A program made the position numbers and the translations under genes. A DNA stretch of 53,264 nucleotides, taken from positions 1 through 53,264 of the forward strand of contig DURJ01000025.1 of the NCBI GenBank assembly GCA_012837285.1, read 5' to 3'. The notes beneath the pieces are model-generated. The model worked only from the letters and a program-made list of their open reading frames with translations, had not been told where the DNA came from and did not search any database. This DNA comes from Bacillota bacterium. Its GTDB lineage: Bacteria; Bacillota; DTU030; DUMP01. Below, in pieces: positions 19,304 to 27,373 of this stretch. How positions within the stretch are numbered: position 1 is the first letter of the stretch; every line of letters begins with the position of its first letter.

Positions 19304-20761
19304 TTAATTTTGAATCACCCGTAACCGGGCCCAGCCCCCGTCCCGCGGTCCTTGTACCCGATAACCTTCCCGGATCATTAGGGCAATGTAATCTACCACT
19401 TCAGCCGTTATTTCTTCCCCTGGACAGAGGATCGGAATTCCCGGCGGATAACAAGTTACCGTCTCGGTACTGATGCAGCCCACCGCCTCTGCCAGCGGTA
19501 CGCTTTGGGCCGGAGCAAAGAAAGCTTCCCTGGGCGTCAGGACCTGATAAGGTAGCGGGGGTACAATCAGGCCTCGAACTTGGGTCTTTTGGGTCCGGGA
19601 CTGGGCTACCACGTCTCGGAAAGCTGTTATCAAGGCAGTAACATCGTCTTTAGTGTTCCCGGGGCCCACCATCAGCAATACATTGTACAAATCAGACAGT
19701 TCCACTTGAATACCATGTTTGTGCCGCAACAGAATCTCCACTTGTTGTCCTGTGAGCCCTAACCGGCGCACATTCACTGTAACCTTAGTGGGATCCAATT
19801 CCAAAGCCGCCTCATGGCCCAACTGCTCCTGGTCAAGTACAGCTACCCCAGGGACAACCTTGAGTCCTCGACGCAACTCTTCGGCCAACTCGATGGTGCA
19901 CTCCAATATCGTCCGTCCGTCCATAACCATTTGCTGACGGGCCAAGTCTAACGAAGCCAACAGCGGATAAGAAGCGCTGGTGGAAAGCAGCATGGCTAAC
20001 GTAGTCTGCAACCGCTCGCGGTCCAGCCGCGGGCCTTGGATATGCAGCCAAGAACTTTGAGTCAGGCTGCAAAGCGTTTTATGCGCGCCCTGAGCACAAG
20101 CGTCGGCACCTAAAGTTAGAGCCCCCGGTGGCAGCCCCGGATGAAAATAGAAGTGGGGACCATGGGCTTCATCTACCAGCAAAGGCCGCTGATAGCGGTG
20201 AGCTATCGTGGCCAACGCACCCAAGTCGCAAGTAGTACCGTAATAAGTTGGATTGATCAGCAGTGCCGCCTTGGCCTCTGGATAAGCCTGCCAGGCCGCC
20301 TGTATTTGGTCTGCCGTTACGCCCAGAGCAATGCCAAATTCTTCGTTCACCTCCGGTGATAAAAACACTGGCTTGGCTCCGCTGAGAACGACCCCGGCCA
20401 CCATGGATTTGTGCATATTGCGCGGAACTATGATTTTGTCTCCGCTGTTACATACGGTCAAGATCAAAGCTTGCAGTCCCGATGAGGTACCGTTGATAAG
20501 AAAAAAGCTCTCCTCTGCACCGAATGCCTCAGCCAGCAATCTTTCCGCTGTTTTGATCACGCCTGTGGGCTGTAATAGATCATCCATACCTTCCACCCCG
20601 GTGATATCCAGTTCATATAACCTCTTCCCTAAAATCTGTTCGGCTAACGGAGAAATGCCGTGGCTGCCCTTGTGCCCGGGCATGTGGAACCGTACGATCT
20701 TATCCTTGACATAGCCCTCTAATGCTTCTGCTAGCGGAGCACGCACCTGCCTAGCGTGCAT
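19304..20761 (-). CDS. Orn/Lys/Arg decarboxylase family PLP enzyme
   Basis: 485 residues of the fold I aminotransferase-like basic amino acid decarboxylases (B. subtilis SpeA/YaaO type). Visible motifs are VRFHMPGHKG near the start, GTSSGLQAL, DEAHGPHFYFHPGLPPGAL, and the PLP lysine in QGAHKTLCSLTQSSWLH. The C-terminal domain contains VPPLPYQVLTPREAFFAPA and PPGIPILCPGEEI. It removes CO2 from arginine, lysine or ornithine to give a polyamine precursor; substrate cannot be told by eye. Its ATG follows the stop of the CofE-like gene with no gap (TGA-ATG), so the two are translated together. Confidence 0.9.
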   Translation of the reverse strand: MHARQVRAPLAEALEGYVKDKIVRFHMPGHKGSHGISPLAEQILGKRLYELDITGVEGMDDLLQPTGVIKTAERLLAEAFGAEESFFLINGTSSGLQALILTVCNSGDKIIVPRNMHKSMVAGVVLSGAKPVFLSPEVNEEFGIALGVTADQIQAAWQAYPEAKAALLINPTYYGTTCDLGALATIAHRYQRPLLVDEAHGPHFYFHPGLPPGALTLGADACAQGAHKTLCSLTQSSWLHIQGPRLDRERLQTTLAMLLSTSASYPLLASLDLARQQMVMDGRTILECTIELAEELRRGLKVVPGVAVLDQEQLGHEAALELDPTKVTVNVRRLGLTGQQVEILLRHKHGIQVELSDLYNVLLMVGPGNTKDDVTALITAFRDVVAQSRTQKTQVRGLIVPPLPYQVLTPREAFFAPAQSVPLAEAVGCISTETVTCYPPGIPILCPGEEITAEVVDYIALMIREGYRVQGPRDGGWARLRVIQN

Positions 20762-21412
20762 TCAGGCCCACCCCCTTAGTTCCGTGCGGTAGTTTTTGAT
20801 TACCGTTAAAGGTGTCTGCTGTTCGTAATTCCCGGCCGGGTTATCAGCGAACAACATTGGGATGTAGCGGCGGGGTACACCGGAAGAAGCCCCCACCACA
20901 TCTGCTTTACCTAAATCATTAGCATCCATTACCACTGCATCTACCCCGAGACGGTCAGCAATAGCTTGAGCCACCTGATCCGCTTTCTTCGGTCCCAGAA
21001 CAATAAACACGTGATACGGCGGCATGGTTCCGGCCACATCATCGATCAAAGCCACTGCTGGTCCAGCCACCCGGTAGAACAACCCTGGCTTTTTCAGCAC
21101 CCTGCCCACAGCACCGGCGGCAGCTGCTGCTAGCACTCGGCCGGCACCCGCTTCGTTTATGGCCAACTGCATCGTTGCCGCAGAGGTTAAACTGCCGTGA
21201 CGCTGAGGAAAGCGGCAAAGAAAACGAGCCCAAAGTCCCGTCTTGACCTCTTCCTGACGGATAAACCGCCCTTGGGTAATGGCAACCACGCTTTCAGCCA
21301 CCGCCACCAAATCTCCCGGCTGGGCAATATTGCCGGCATAACGATCCACCACAGTCACTATATCATCGTTTTCCGTGATCAGGTGCGTACGCAGAGGGAT
21401 CTTGACCGCCAT
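20762..21412 (-). CDS. CofE-like (F420-0:gamma-glutamyl ligase family) protein
   Basis: 216 residues related to the N-terminal domain of coenzyme F420-0:L-glutamate ligase. It contains IPLRTHLITENDDIVTVVDRYAGNIAQPGDLVAVAESVVAITQGR, quoted by pieces TENDDIV and GDLVAVAESVVAITQGR, the usual CofE start, and a Rossmann-like end with VDAVVMDANDLGKADVVGAS. Clostridia without F420 carry such proteins, whose substrate is not established. I start at the ATG at 21412, with GGAGGTGA eight bases upstream, not at 21436. It is directly followed, without a gap, by the basic amino acid decarboxylase, and it is divergent from the amidase-like gene. Confidence 0.8.
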   Translation of the reverse strand: MAVKIPLRTHLITENDDIVTVVDRYAGNIAQPGDLVAVAESVVAITQGRFIRQEEVKTGLWARFLCRFPQRHGSLTSAATMQLAINEAGAGRVLAAAAAGAVGRVLKKPGLFYRVAGPAVALIDDVAGTMPPYHVFIVLGPKKADQVAQAIADRLGVDAVVMDANDLGKADVVGASSGVPRRYIPMLFADNPAGNYEQQTPLTVIKNYRTELRGWA

Positions 21413-21541
21413 ATTTTCACCTCCCCCTCTCGGCATGCTATGTTGGTCAGCGGATTTTGGTTACAGGGGAGGTCTGCCACTCTTCCTTAGGCATAAATTA
21501 TGTATGAGACAGAAAACACCAACCACCACGAGGTGAACAGC

Positions 21542-22432
21542 ATGGTTTTACCGGCTCTATTGGTAAATCTGCGTACCCATCATGCTCAGGCCGGCGATAC
21601 CACCCTATCTGCCGGCTCCGTTATCGGCATTGACTTCTGGGGTGAACCCTCCTTTTCGGTTGATGAAGACGGCCCCAGCATTGTATTTACGTTCACCCCC
21701 GCAGCCTTAAATATGCCCAGTGGTGAGTTCCCTGTCACCGATAGCCTGGTCAAAAGTGTTACTGTAGGCGAGCAAGCACCTACCGCTGTGATAATTACCA
21801 TCGAGCGCTATTTTCCCGGCCCTTGGCAGCTGGACCAAGATTTGCGGGGTCCTTGCCGGTATAACGTCTATATTGATCCTGCACCGCTGTTCCCCTTGTT
21901 TACCGATAAAGTTGTTTTGCTGGATCCTTGGATTCGCCCCCACGTTTTCAGCCCCACGAATCTACCGGAAAAAGTCCCTACCTATGATATTGCCCGCAGG
22001 CTGGCCCACTTGTTAGCCGGCGTTCAGGCTAAGCCCCACTTTAGTATTTTCTCACCTACTTTTCCTGCTCTTTCACCCACGGCTGTCCGAAACGGTCATC
22101 CGTGTCATGCCGTACTCTCTCTGGCCACTCTTTATCATCCGGCCTGTCCACGTTCCGGTTTCGGAGTCTTAACTGTCCCGGCATCTGCTCCCAGCCAACG
22201 CCTGGTCAATGTCTTGAAACAAGAATTGCAACTGAAGCTCCCGTTACCTTTCATCTCTGAGGGACCCACGTCTTGTCGTCTCTTGAGGGAAATACCGGCT
22301 CCGGTAGCTGTAGTTCAAGTAGGGTGCATATCTCATCGCATTGACGAGGGGTTGTTGCGAGATATCGACTACAAACAAAAAGTCGCGCAAGGGATATTTA
22401 ACGCCTTGCGCCGCTTCTTTAGCCAAAAATAG
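21542..22432 (+). CDS. AMIN/Amidase_3-like protein with apparently lost catalytic residues
   Basis: 296 residues on the plus strand. The start ATG at 21542 has GAGGTGA six bases upstream. Residues about 24-112 look like an AMIN domain (DSLVKSVTVGEQAPTAVIIT, then YNVYID). The rest aligns by eye with N-acetylmuramoyl-L-alanine amidase (Amidase_3): VVLLDPWIRP where active enzymes have DPGHGG, LPEKVPTYDIARRLAHLL where they have LxEKxxxLxIAxxL, SLATLYH where they have SIHAN, and VVQVGCISH where they have VEVGFISN. Two zinc-binding histidines and the catalytic glutamate are therefore missing, while the EK glutamate and scaffold remain. No signal peptide is obvious, although AMIN amidases are secreted. 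It may be a cell-wall-binding pseudoenzyme; the family call rests on pattern reading. Confidence 0.65.
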   Translation: MVLPALLVNLRTHHAQAGDTTLSAGSVIGIDFWGEPSFSVDEDGPSIVFTFTPAALNMPSGEFPVTDSLVKSVTVGEQAPTAVIITIERYFPGPWQLDQDLRGPCRYNVYIDPAPLFPLFTDKVVLLDPWIRPHVFSPTNLPEKVPTYDIARRLAHLLAGVQAKPHFSIFSPTFPALSPTAVRNGHPCHAVLSLATLYHPACPRSGFGVLTVPASAPSQRLVNVLKQELQLKLPLPFISEGPTSCRLLREIPAPVAVVQVGCISHRIDEGLLRDIDYKQKVAQGIFNALRRFFSQK

Positions 22433-22444
22433 CAACTGACCTCC

Positions 22445-24247
22445 TCAGCCGTGCAGGTGGCTGTAAAGGGCTTGGGCTACCGGACGTGTTAACTCAGGCA
22501 CTGCCAGCAAATCCTCTACTGATGCTTGGCGCAGCTTCTCCAAAGAACCGAAATGCAACAGCAGAGCCCGTCTGCGCCGGGGACCGATCCCCGGCACTTC
22601 ATCTAATTCTGACTTGAGCGCATTATGGTGATGCAGCGCCCGATGATAGCTCAAAGCGAACCGATGAGCTTCGTCGCGTACTCGCTGCAACAGCTGCAGT
22701 GCCACTGAATCCCGGGGCAACCGAATCGGCTCCAGACATCCTTCTGTGTACAGCTCCTCCTGCTCCTCTGCCAGACCAAAAGTCGGTACCTGAGCTAAGC
22801 CCAGTTCCGCCAGCACTGCCCGGGCAGCCGACAGCTGGCCTTTGCCACCGTCAATCAAGATCAGATCCGGTACCGGCAGCTTGTCTTTGAGGGTACCGCT
22901 GTACCGCCGCCTTACCGTCTCAGCCATCATGGCAACATCGTTGGCCTGCCATACTGTGCGGATACGAAAGCGGCGATAATCTGATTTCAGTGGTTTTCCA
23001 TCCGCAAATACCACCATGGACCCCACTGCTTCCTGCCCTTGAATGTTTGAAATGTCAAAGCCCTCGATTCGCTGCGGTAGAGCCGGCAAATCTAAGGCTA
23101 CCTTGAGTGCCGCCAACGCTCCTTCGGTCCGTGCCAGCTGCTGGGCCCAAAGCTCTTCCGCTTCCCGCAAGGCCAAGACCGCGTTTTCCGCCGCCATGGC
23201 GGCCAGCGTCTTTTTGGCCCCGCGCTGCGGTACATGAAGCCTGACTTTGCGTCCGCTCCGCCGGCTTAAATAGGTGGACAGTAATTCCTGCTCTTCCGCT
23301 GCTTCGGCCAAAATAATCCGCACTGGCACAACTGCAACTCGAGAGTAATAGTCTTTCAAGAATGCCGCCAATAACTGCGACCGATCGTAACCCTCGCTAC
23401 CTTGAAGGAAAAAGGTCTCGCGCCCTAACAGCTTTCCGGCCCGCACCTGAAATACTTGCACACAAGCCTCGGTAACTCCTCGGGCTAAACCGATCACATC
23501 CTGGTCTTCGCCGCCTAAAGAAACTACTGTTTGCTTTTCCAGTACTCGCTCTACCGCCGCAACCTGATCCCGAAGTTTGGCCGCATCTTCAAATCGAAGT
23601 TCCTGAGCCGCTTCGTCCATTCGCTTCTTCAGGCGTTTCAAAATTACGTCTTGTCGCCCCTCCAAAAACAGCGTCAGTTCGTGCACCAATTCTCCGTACT
23701 GCTCCAGTGTGACTGTTCCCCGACACGGACCCCAGCAGCGGTCAATATGGAAATTGAGACAGGGCCGCTGTCGGCGAGCAAAATCGTAGCTGCTACAGGT
23801 CCTGAGTGGGAACACTTTCTTAAGTAGCTGCAAGGTCTCATTAAGGGCGCCCACGTCAGTATAAGGACCAAAATAACGGGCTCCGTCACCCTTGACGCGT
23901 CGAGTTACCAAGAGGCGCGGAAATTTCTCGTTAAGGGTCAGCTTCAAATAAGGATACTGTTTATCGTCCCGCAGTAGGATATTGTAGCGCGGCTGGTGGC
24001 TCTTGATAAAGTTGCACTCCAAGGCCAGGGCCTCAATTTCGGAACCAGTAACAATATACTCAAAATCGCAAACTTGCTTCAGCATGGCCCGGACTTTGGG
24101 CGGATGATCGTGGCTCCGAAAATACGATCGCACCCGGCTTTTCAGGTTCACCGCCTTACCTACGTAGATAATATTATCCAGCCGGTCTTTCATCAAATAT
24201 ACGCCCGGCTGTTCCGGCACTAAATCCAACTTTTTATCCAGGTCCAC
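22445..24247 (-). CDS. uvrC: Excinuclease ABC subunit C
   Basis: UvrC makes the two incisions in nucleotide excision repair. The 600 residues show the GIY-YIG nuclease domain (PGVYLMKDRLDNIIYVGKA, residues 14-32), a cysteine-rich part (RPCLNFHIDRCWGPC), the UVR domain that binds UvrB (KKRMDEAAQELRFEDAAKLRDQ), the RNase H-like second nuclease (IEGFDISNIQG, DLILIDGGKGQLSAA), and C-terminal helix-hairpin-helix motifs (VPGIGPRRRRALLLHFGS). The start codon is GTG at 24247, 18 bases after uvrA. Its end is only 12 bases from the stop of the convergent amidase-like gene, with no visible terminator. Confidence 0.97.
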   Translation of the reverse strand: MDLDKKLDLVPEQPGVYLMKDRLDNIIYVGKAVNLKSRVRSYFRSHDHPPKVRAMLKQVCDFEYIVTGSEIEALALECNFIKSHQPRYNILLRDDKQYPYLKLTLNEKFPRLLVTRRVKGDGARYFGPYTDVGALNETLQLLKKVFPLRTCSSYDFARRQRPCLNFHIDRCWGPCRGTVTLEQYGELVHELTLFLEGRQDVILKRLKKRMDEAAQELRFEDAAKLRDQVAAVERVLEKQTVVSLGGEDQDVIGLARGVTEACVQVFQVRAGKLLGRETFFLQGSEGYDRSQLLAAFLKDYYSRVAVVPVRIILAEAAEEQELLSTYLSRRSGRKVRLHVPQRGAKKTLAAMAAENAVLALREAEELWAQQLARTEGALAALKVALDLPALPQRIEGFDISNIQGQEAVGSMVVFADGKPLKSDYRRFRIRTVWQANDVAMMAETVRRRYSGTLKDKLPVPDLILIDGGKGQLSAARAVLAELGLAQVPTFGLAEEQEELYTEGCLEPIRLPRDSVALQLLQRVRDEAHRFALSYHRALHHHNALKSELDEVPGIGPRRRRALLLHFGSLEKLRQASVEDLLAVPELTRPVAQALYSHLHG

Positions 24248-24265
24248 CTTACCACCCCACCCCCC

Positions 24266-27106
24266 TTAGCGTCCGGCCAAGACCGCCTTCTCCTTCAGCA
24301 CCCGGCTTAAGAATTGTCCGGTATACGAATGAGGGCAACGAGCAATTGCCTCCGGTGTACCCACGGCTAGCACCTGTCCGCCTTTCTCACCGCCCTCAGG
24401 TCCGAGATCGATCACATAATCCGCAGCCTTAATCACGTCCAGATTGTGCTCAATCACCAGTACGGTGTTACCTGTATCTACCAACCGCTGCAGAACCAGA
24501 ATCAGTTTTTCGATGTCGGCAAAATGCAGTCCGGTGGTGGGTTCATCCAAAATATACAAAGTGCGTCCAGTGGAGCGACGTGAGAGTTCCGTTGCCAGCT
24601 TAACCCGCTGGGCCTCACCACCGGAGAGGGTGGTAGCCGGCTGTCCCAACCGGATATAACCTAAACCGACGTCGTATAATGTCTGTAGCCTCGTGGCCAC
24701 CCGAGGAATATGGGTAAAGAAGGACAACGCCTCTGTGACCGTCATTTCCAGCACATCGGCCACGCTTTTCCCTTTGTACTTAATCTCCAGCGTCTCCCGG
24801 TTGTAGCGCTTACCTTTACACACTTCACAGGGCACGTACACATCAGGTAGAAAATGCATCTCTATTTTGAGGATGCCGTCGCCGCGACAAGCCTCACAGC
24901 GGCCGCCGCGCACATTGAAGCTAAAACGACCTGGCTTATAACCGCGCATTCTAGCCTCAGGCGTAAGACTAAACAACTCCCGGATGGGATCAAAGGCACC
25001 GGTGTAAGTTGCCGGATTGGACCTGGGTGTGCGGCCGATGGGTGCTTGGTCGATAGCAATCACTTTGTCTAAATACTCTTTGCCTAAGATGTCTTTATGA
25101 CGCCCAGCCGGCTGACGCGCCTGATGCAGATCATGAGCTAATTGCCGATACAAAATATCGTTAACTAAAGTGCTCTTCCCTGATCCGGACACACCGGTGA
25201 CGCAAACAAACACGCCCAGGGGTATCCTGACGTCAATATCCTTTAGATTGTGCTCGGCCGCACCGACAACTGTCAGCCAATTACCGTTCAGCTCCCGGCG
25301 GGCCAATGGAACAGGAATACGGCGCCGCCCGCTGAGGTATTGACCGGTAATAGACCGAGGACAAGCCTTAATATCTTTCAACGGCCCGGCCGCTAGCACC
25401 TCGCCTCCTTGCTCTCCGGCTCCCGGCCCCACATCCACCAAGAAGTCGGCCGCTCCCATGGTTTCCGCATCGTGCTCCACTACGATCACGGTGTTCCCTA
25501 AATCCCGCAGATCCTTCAAGGTCTGAAGCAGGCGCTTATTATCGCGCTGATGTAAACCGATACTGGGCTCATCTAAAATATACAAAACCCCGGTCAGGCC
25601 GGAACCGATCTGGGTGGCTAAGCGAATTCGCTGGGCCTCACCGCCGGACAAACTCCCGGCTATACGATCTAAGGTCAGATAGTCTAGACCCACATTGATC
25701 AGAAACCCCAGCCGGGCCTGGATTTCTTTCAGAATACGCTCTGCTATTAATTGCTCCCGTTCCGTAAACTTCACCGCAGCAAAAAACTGCTGCGCCTCGA
25801 GCACAGAACTTTCTGTGACCTGCGCAATGTTCTTTTCCCCGACAGTCACTGCCAACGCTTCCGGCTTCAGCCGTCTGCCCTGACAGGCGGGACAAGGATG
25901 CGTGCTCATAAACTCCTCGTACTCTGTGCGCGCTCCCTCGGACTGCGACTCGCGATGGCGCCGCTCAAGAATAGGAATCACACCTTCAAAATCGGTGGTA
26001 AAAATACGCGACTCACCCCAACGAGTCTCATAGTTGACCCGAAAGCGCTCGCCATTATTACCATAGAGAAGGAGGTCCAAATGCTTTGGCCCCAGTTCCT
26101 TCACCGGGACTTCGGTACTGAAACCGTAATGACGGGCTAAAGCTTCCAGGATCTGGGGGAAATAATTAGCCGACCGGCTAAACGGGGCAATGGCTCCGTC
26201 AGCAATAGACTTATCCGGATCAGGAATAACCAAGTCAGGATCGATTTCCATGGTAATACCCAACCCGGTACACTTGGGACAAGCCCCGTACGGGCTATTA
26301 AAAGAGAACAACCGCGGCGACAATTCCTCAAAGCTGAAGCCACAGTCGGGACAGGCAAAGTTCTGGGAAAAAGTGAGCTCGTCCCCTTCCAGTATAGAAG
26401 CCAGCACCAGACCGCCACTTAAGCCCAGGGCCAGTTCCAGGGAGTCAGCCAGCCGCTTGCGGATATCGCTGCGGATCCGCAGCCTATCCACCACCACCTC
26501 TAGCGTATGCCTCTTATTCTTCTCCAGCCTAATCTCATCGGACAGCTCGCGAACTTGTCCGTCGATACGCATGCGAACAAAACCGTTTCTTCGCGTTTCT
26601 TCAATAATACGTTGGTGTTCGCCCTTGCGGCCACGTACCAGCGGTGCCAAAATCAACACCCGGTTTCCTTCCGGCAGTTCCAGCAACCGGTCCACCATTT
26701 GATCCACTGTCTGTCTTCGGATGCTGCTGCCACAATGGGGGCAATGTGGTTGCCCGATGCGGGCAAACAGCAGCCGCAGATAATCATAGATCTCCGTTAC
26801 CGTACCCACCGTCGAACGGGGATTATGAGTAGTGTTTTTTTGGTCAATGGAAATGGCCGGCGACAGTCCGTCAATAGAGTCCACATCTGGTTTGTCCATT
26901 TGGCCCAAGAACTGGCGAGCATAAGCTGACAGCGATTCCACGTACCGACGCTGGCCCTCGGCATAAATGGTGTCGAAAGCCAAAGACGACTTTCCCGAAC
27001 CCGACAGCCCAGTAATCACTATTAGCCTGTCTCGAGGCAAGTCCACATTGACGTTCTTCAGGTTGTGCTGCCTGGCACCTCGAACCCGAATGTATTGCTC
27101 CGCCAT
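24266..27106 (-). CDS. uvrA: Excinuclease ABC subunit A
   Basis: The damage-recognition ATPase of nucleotide excision repair, 946 residues. First ABC module: Walker [11 protein letters not shown] (residues about 32-41) with the insertion carrying zinc ligands CPHCG; a second zinc site is [21 protein letters not shown] (in part). Second module: GVSGSGKST, the zinc module [18 protein letters not shown]...[10 protein letters not shown], the signature [12 protein letters not shown] and Walker [13 protein letters not shown]. The frame extends 16 codons upstream to 27154, but that ATG overlaps the -10 box of the promoter, so [10 protein letters not shown] at 27106 is the real start. I looked for a LexA box (GAAC-N4-GTTC) upstream and saw none. 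uvrC follows in the same operon. Confidence 0.97.
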   Translation of the reverse strand: MAEQYIRVRGARQHNLKNVNVDLPRDRLIVITGLSGSGKSSLAFDTIYAEGQRRYVESLSAYARQFLGQMDKPDVDSIDGLSPAISIDQKNTTHNPRSTVGTVTEIYDYLRLLFARIGQPHCPHCGSSIRRQTVDQMVDRLLELPEGNRVLILAPLVRGRKGEHQRIIEETRRNGFVRMRIDGQVRELSDEIRLEKNKRHTLEVVVDRLRIRSDIRKRLADSLELALGLSGGLVLASILEGDELTFSQNFACPDCGFSFEELSPRLFSFNSPYGACPKCTGLGITMEIDPDLVIPDPDKSIADGAIAPFSRSANYFPQILEALARHYGFSTEVPVKELGPKHLDLLLYGNNGERFRVNYETRWGESRIFTTDFEGVIPILERRHRESQSEGARTEYEEFMSTHPCPACQGRRLKPEALAVTVGEKNIAQVTESSVLEAQQFFAAVKFTEREQLIAERILKEIQARLGFLINVGLDYLTLDRIAGSLSGGEAQRIRLATQIGSGLTGVLYILDEPSIGLHQRDNKRLLQTLKDLRDLGNTVIVVEHDAETMGAADFLVDVGPGAGEQGGEVLAAGPLKDIKACPRSITGQYLSGRRRIPVPLARRELNGNWLTVVGAAEHNLKDIDVRIPLGVFVCVTGVSGSGKSTLVNDILYRQLAHDLHQARQPAGRHKDILGKEYLDKVIAIDQAPIGRTPRSNPATYTGAFDPIRELFSLTPEARMRGYKPGRFSFNVRGGRCEACRGDGILKIEMHFLPDVYVPCEVCKGKRYNRETLEIKYKGKSVADVLEMTVTEALSFFTHIPRVATRLQTLYDVGLGYIRLGQPATTLSGGEAQRVKLATELSRRSTGRTLYILDEPTTGLHFADIEKLILVLQRLVDTGNTVLVIEHNLDVIKAADYVIDLGPEGGEKGGQVLAVGTPEAIARCPHSYTGQFLSRVLKEKAVLAGR

Positions 27107-27152
27107 GGCGGTTTCAGTCCTCACTTTCGTCCCGTCAACTTTCTCGCCCTCC

Positions 27153-27180
27153 ATTATATCACACCGAATAGTAAAGCCAA
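27153..27180 (-). promoter_or_regulatory. Promoter of uvrA-uvrC
   Basis: Read leftwards, TTGGCT (27175-27180), a 16-base spacer and a perfect TATAAT (27153-27158). The -10 box overlaps the most upstream in-frame ATG of uvrA, which rules out that ATG. Confidence 0.65.
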
Positions 27181-27341
27181 CCGGTATTTAATGATAGGCA
27201 TTAGCAATAGAGGCCACAAAAACTCTTCTTCGTTGTCACTTTGCTCCTTCGGAATGACGGGTAATCATTCATTTGCCGTGCATGGGCATCGCTGGATCTT
27301 CAATAACATAATTTACACTTGAATAGACACGCATTTTGAAC
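27181..27341. other. Intergenic region with a degenerate repeat copy
   Basis: There is no credible gene. The stretch around 27222-27262 (actcttcttcgttgtcact, then tccttcggaatgacgg) resembles the repeat family at 52719-52948 in word content (actcttc, gtcac, tccttcg, gaatgac) and is probably a decayed copy. Confidence 0.4.
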
Positions 27342-27366
27342 AAAAAAGAGAGGGTTGCCCCTCTCT
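27342..27366 (-). terminator. Rho-independent terminator of ppsA
   Basis: A stem agagaggg/ccctctct (27347-27354 and 27359-27366), followed leftwards by six T, just past the ppsA stop. Confidence 0.85.
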
Positions 27367-27373
27367 AATCTTC

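Noticed and set aside
21434-21541. The amidase-like protein starting at MYETENTNHH (21500)
   Set aside because: There is no ribosome site before that ATG, whereas the ATG at 21542 has GAGGTGA at the right distance.
26190-26702. A 170-residue plus-strand ORF
   Set aside because: It is antisense to uvrA, rich in S and R, typical of a reverse-strand shadow of a high-GC coding region.
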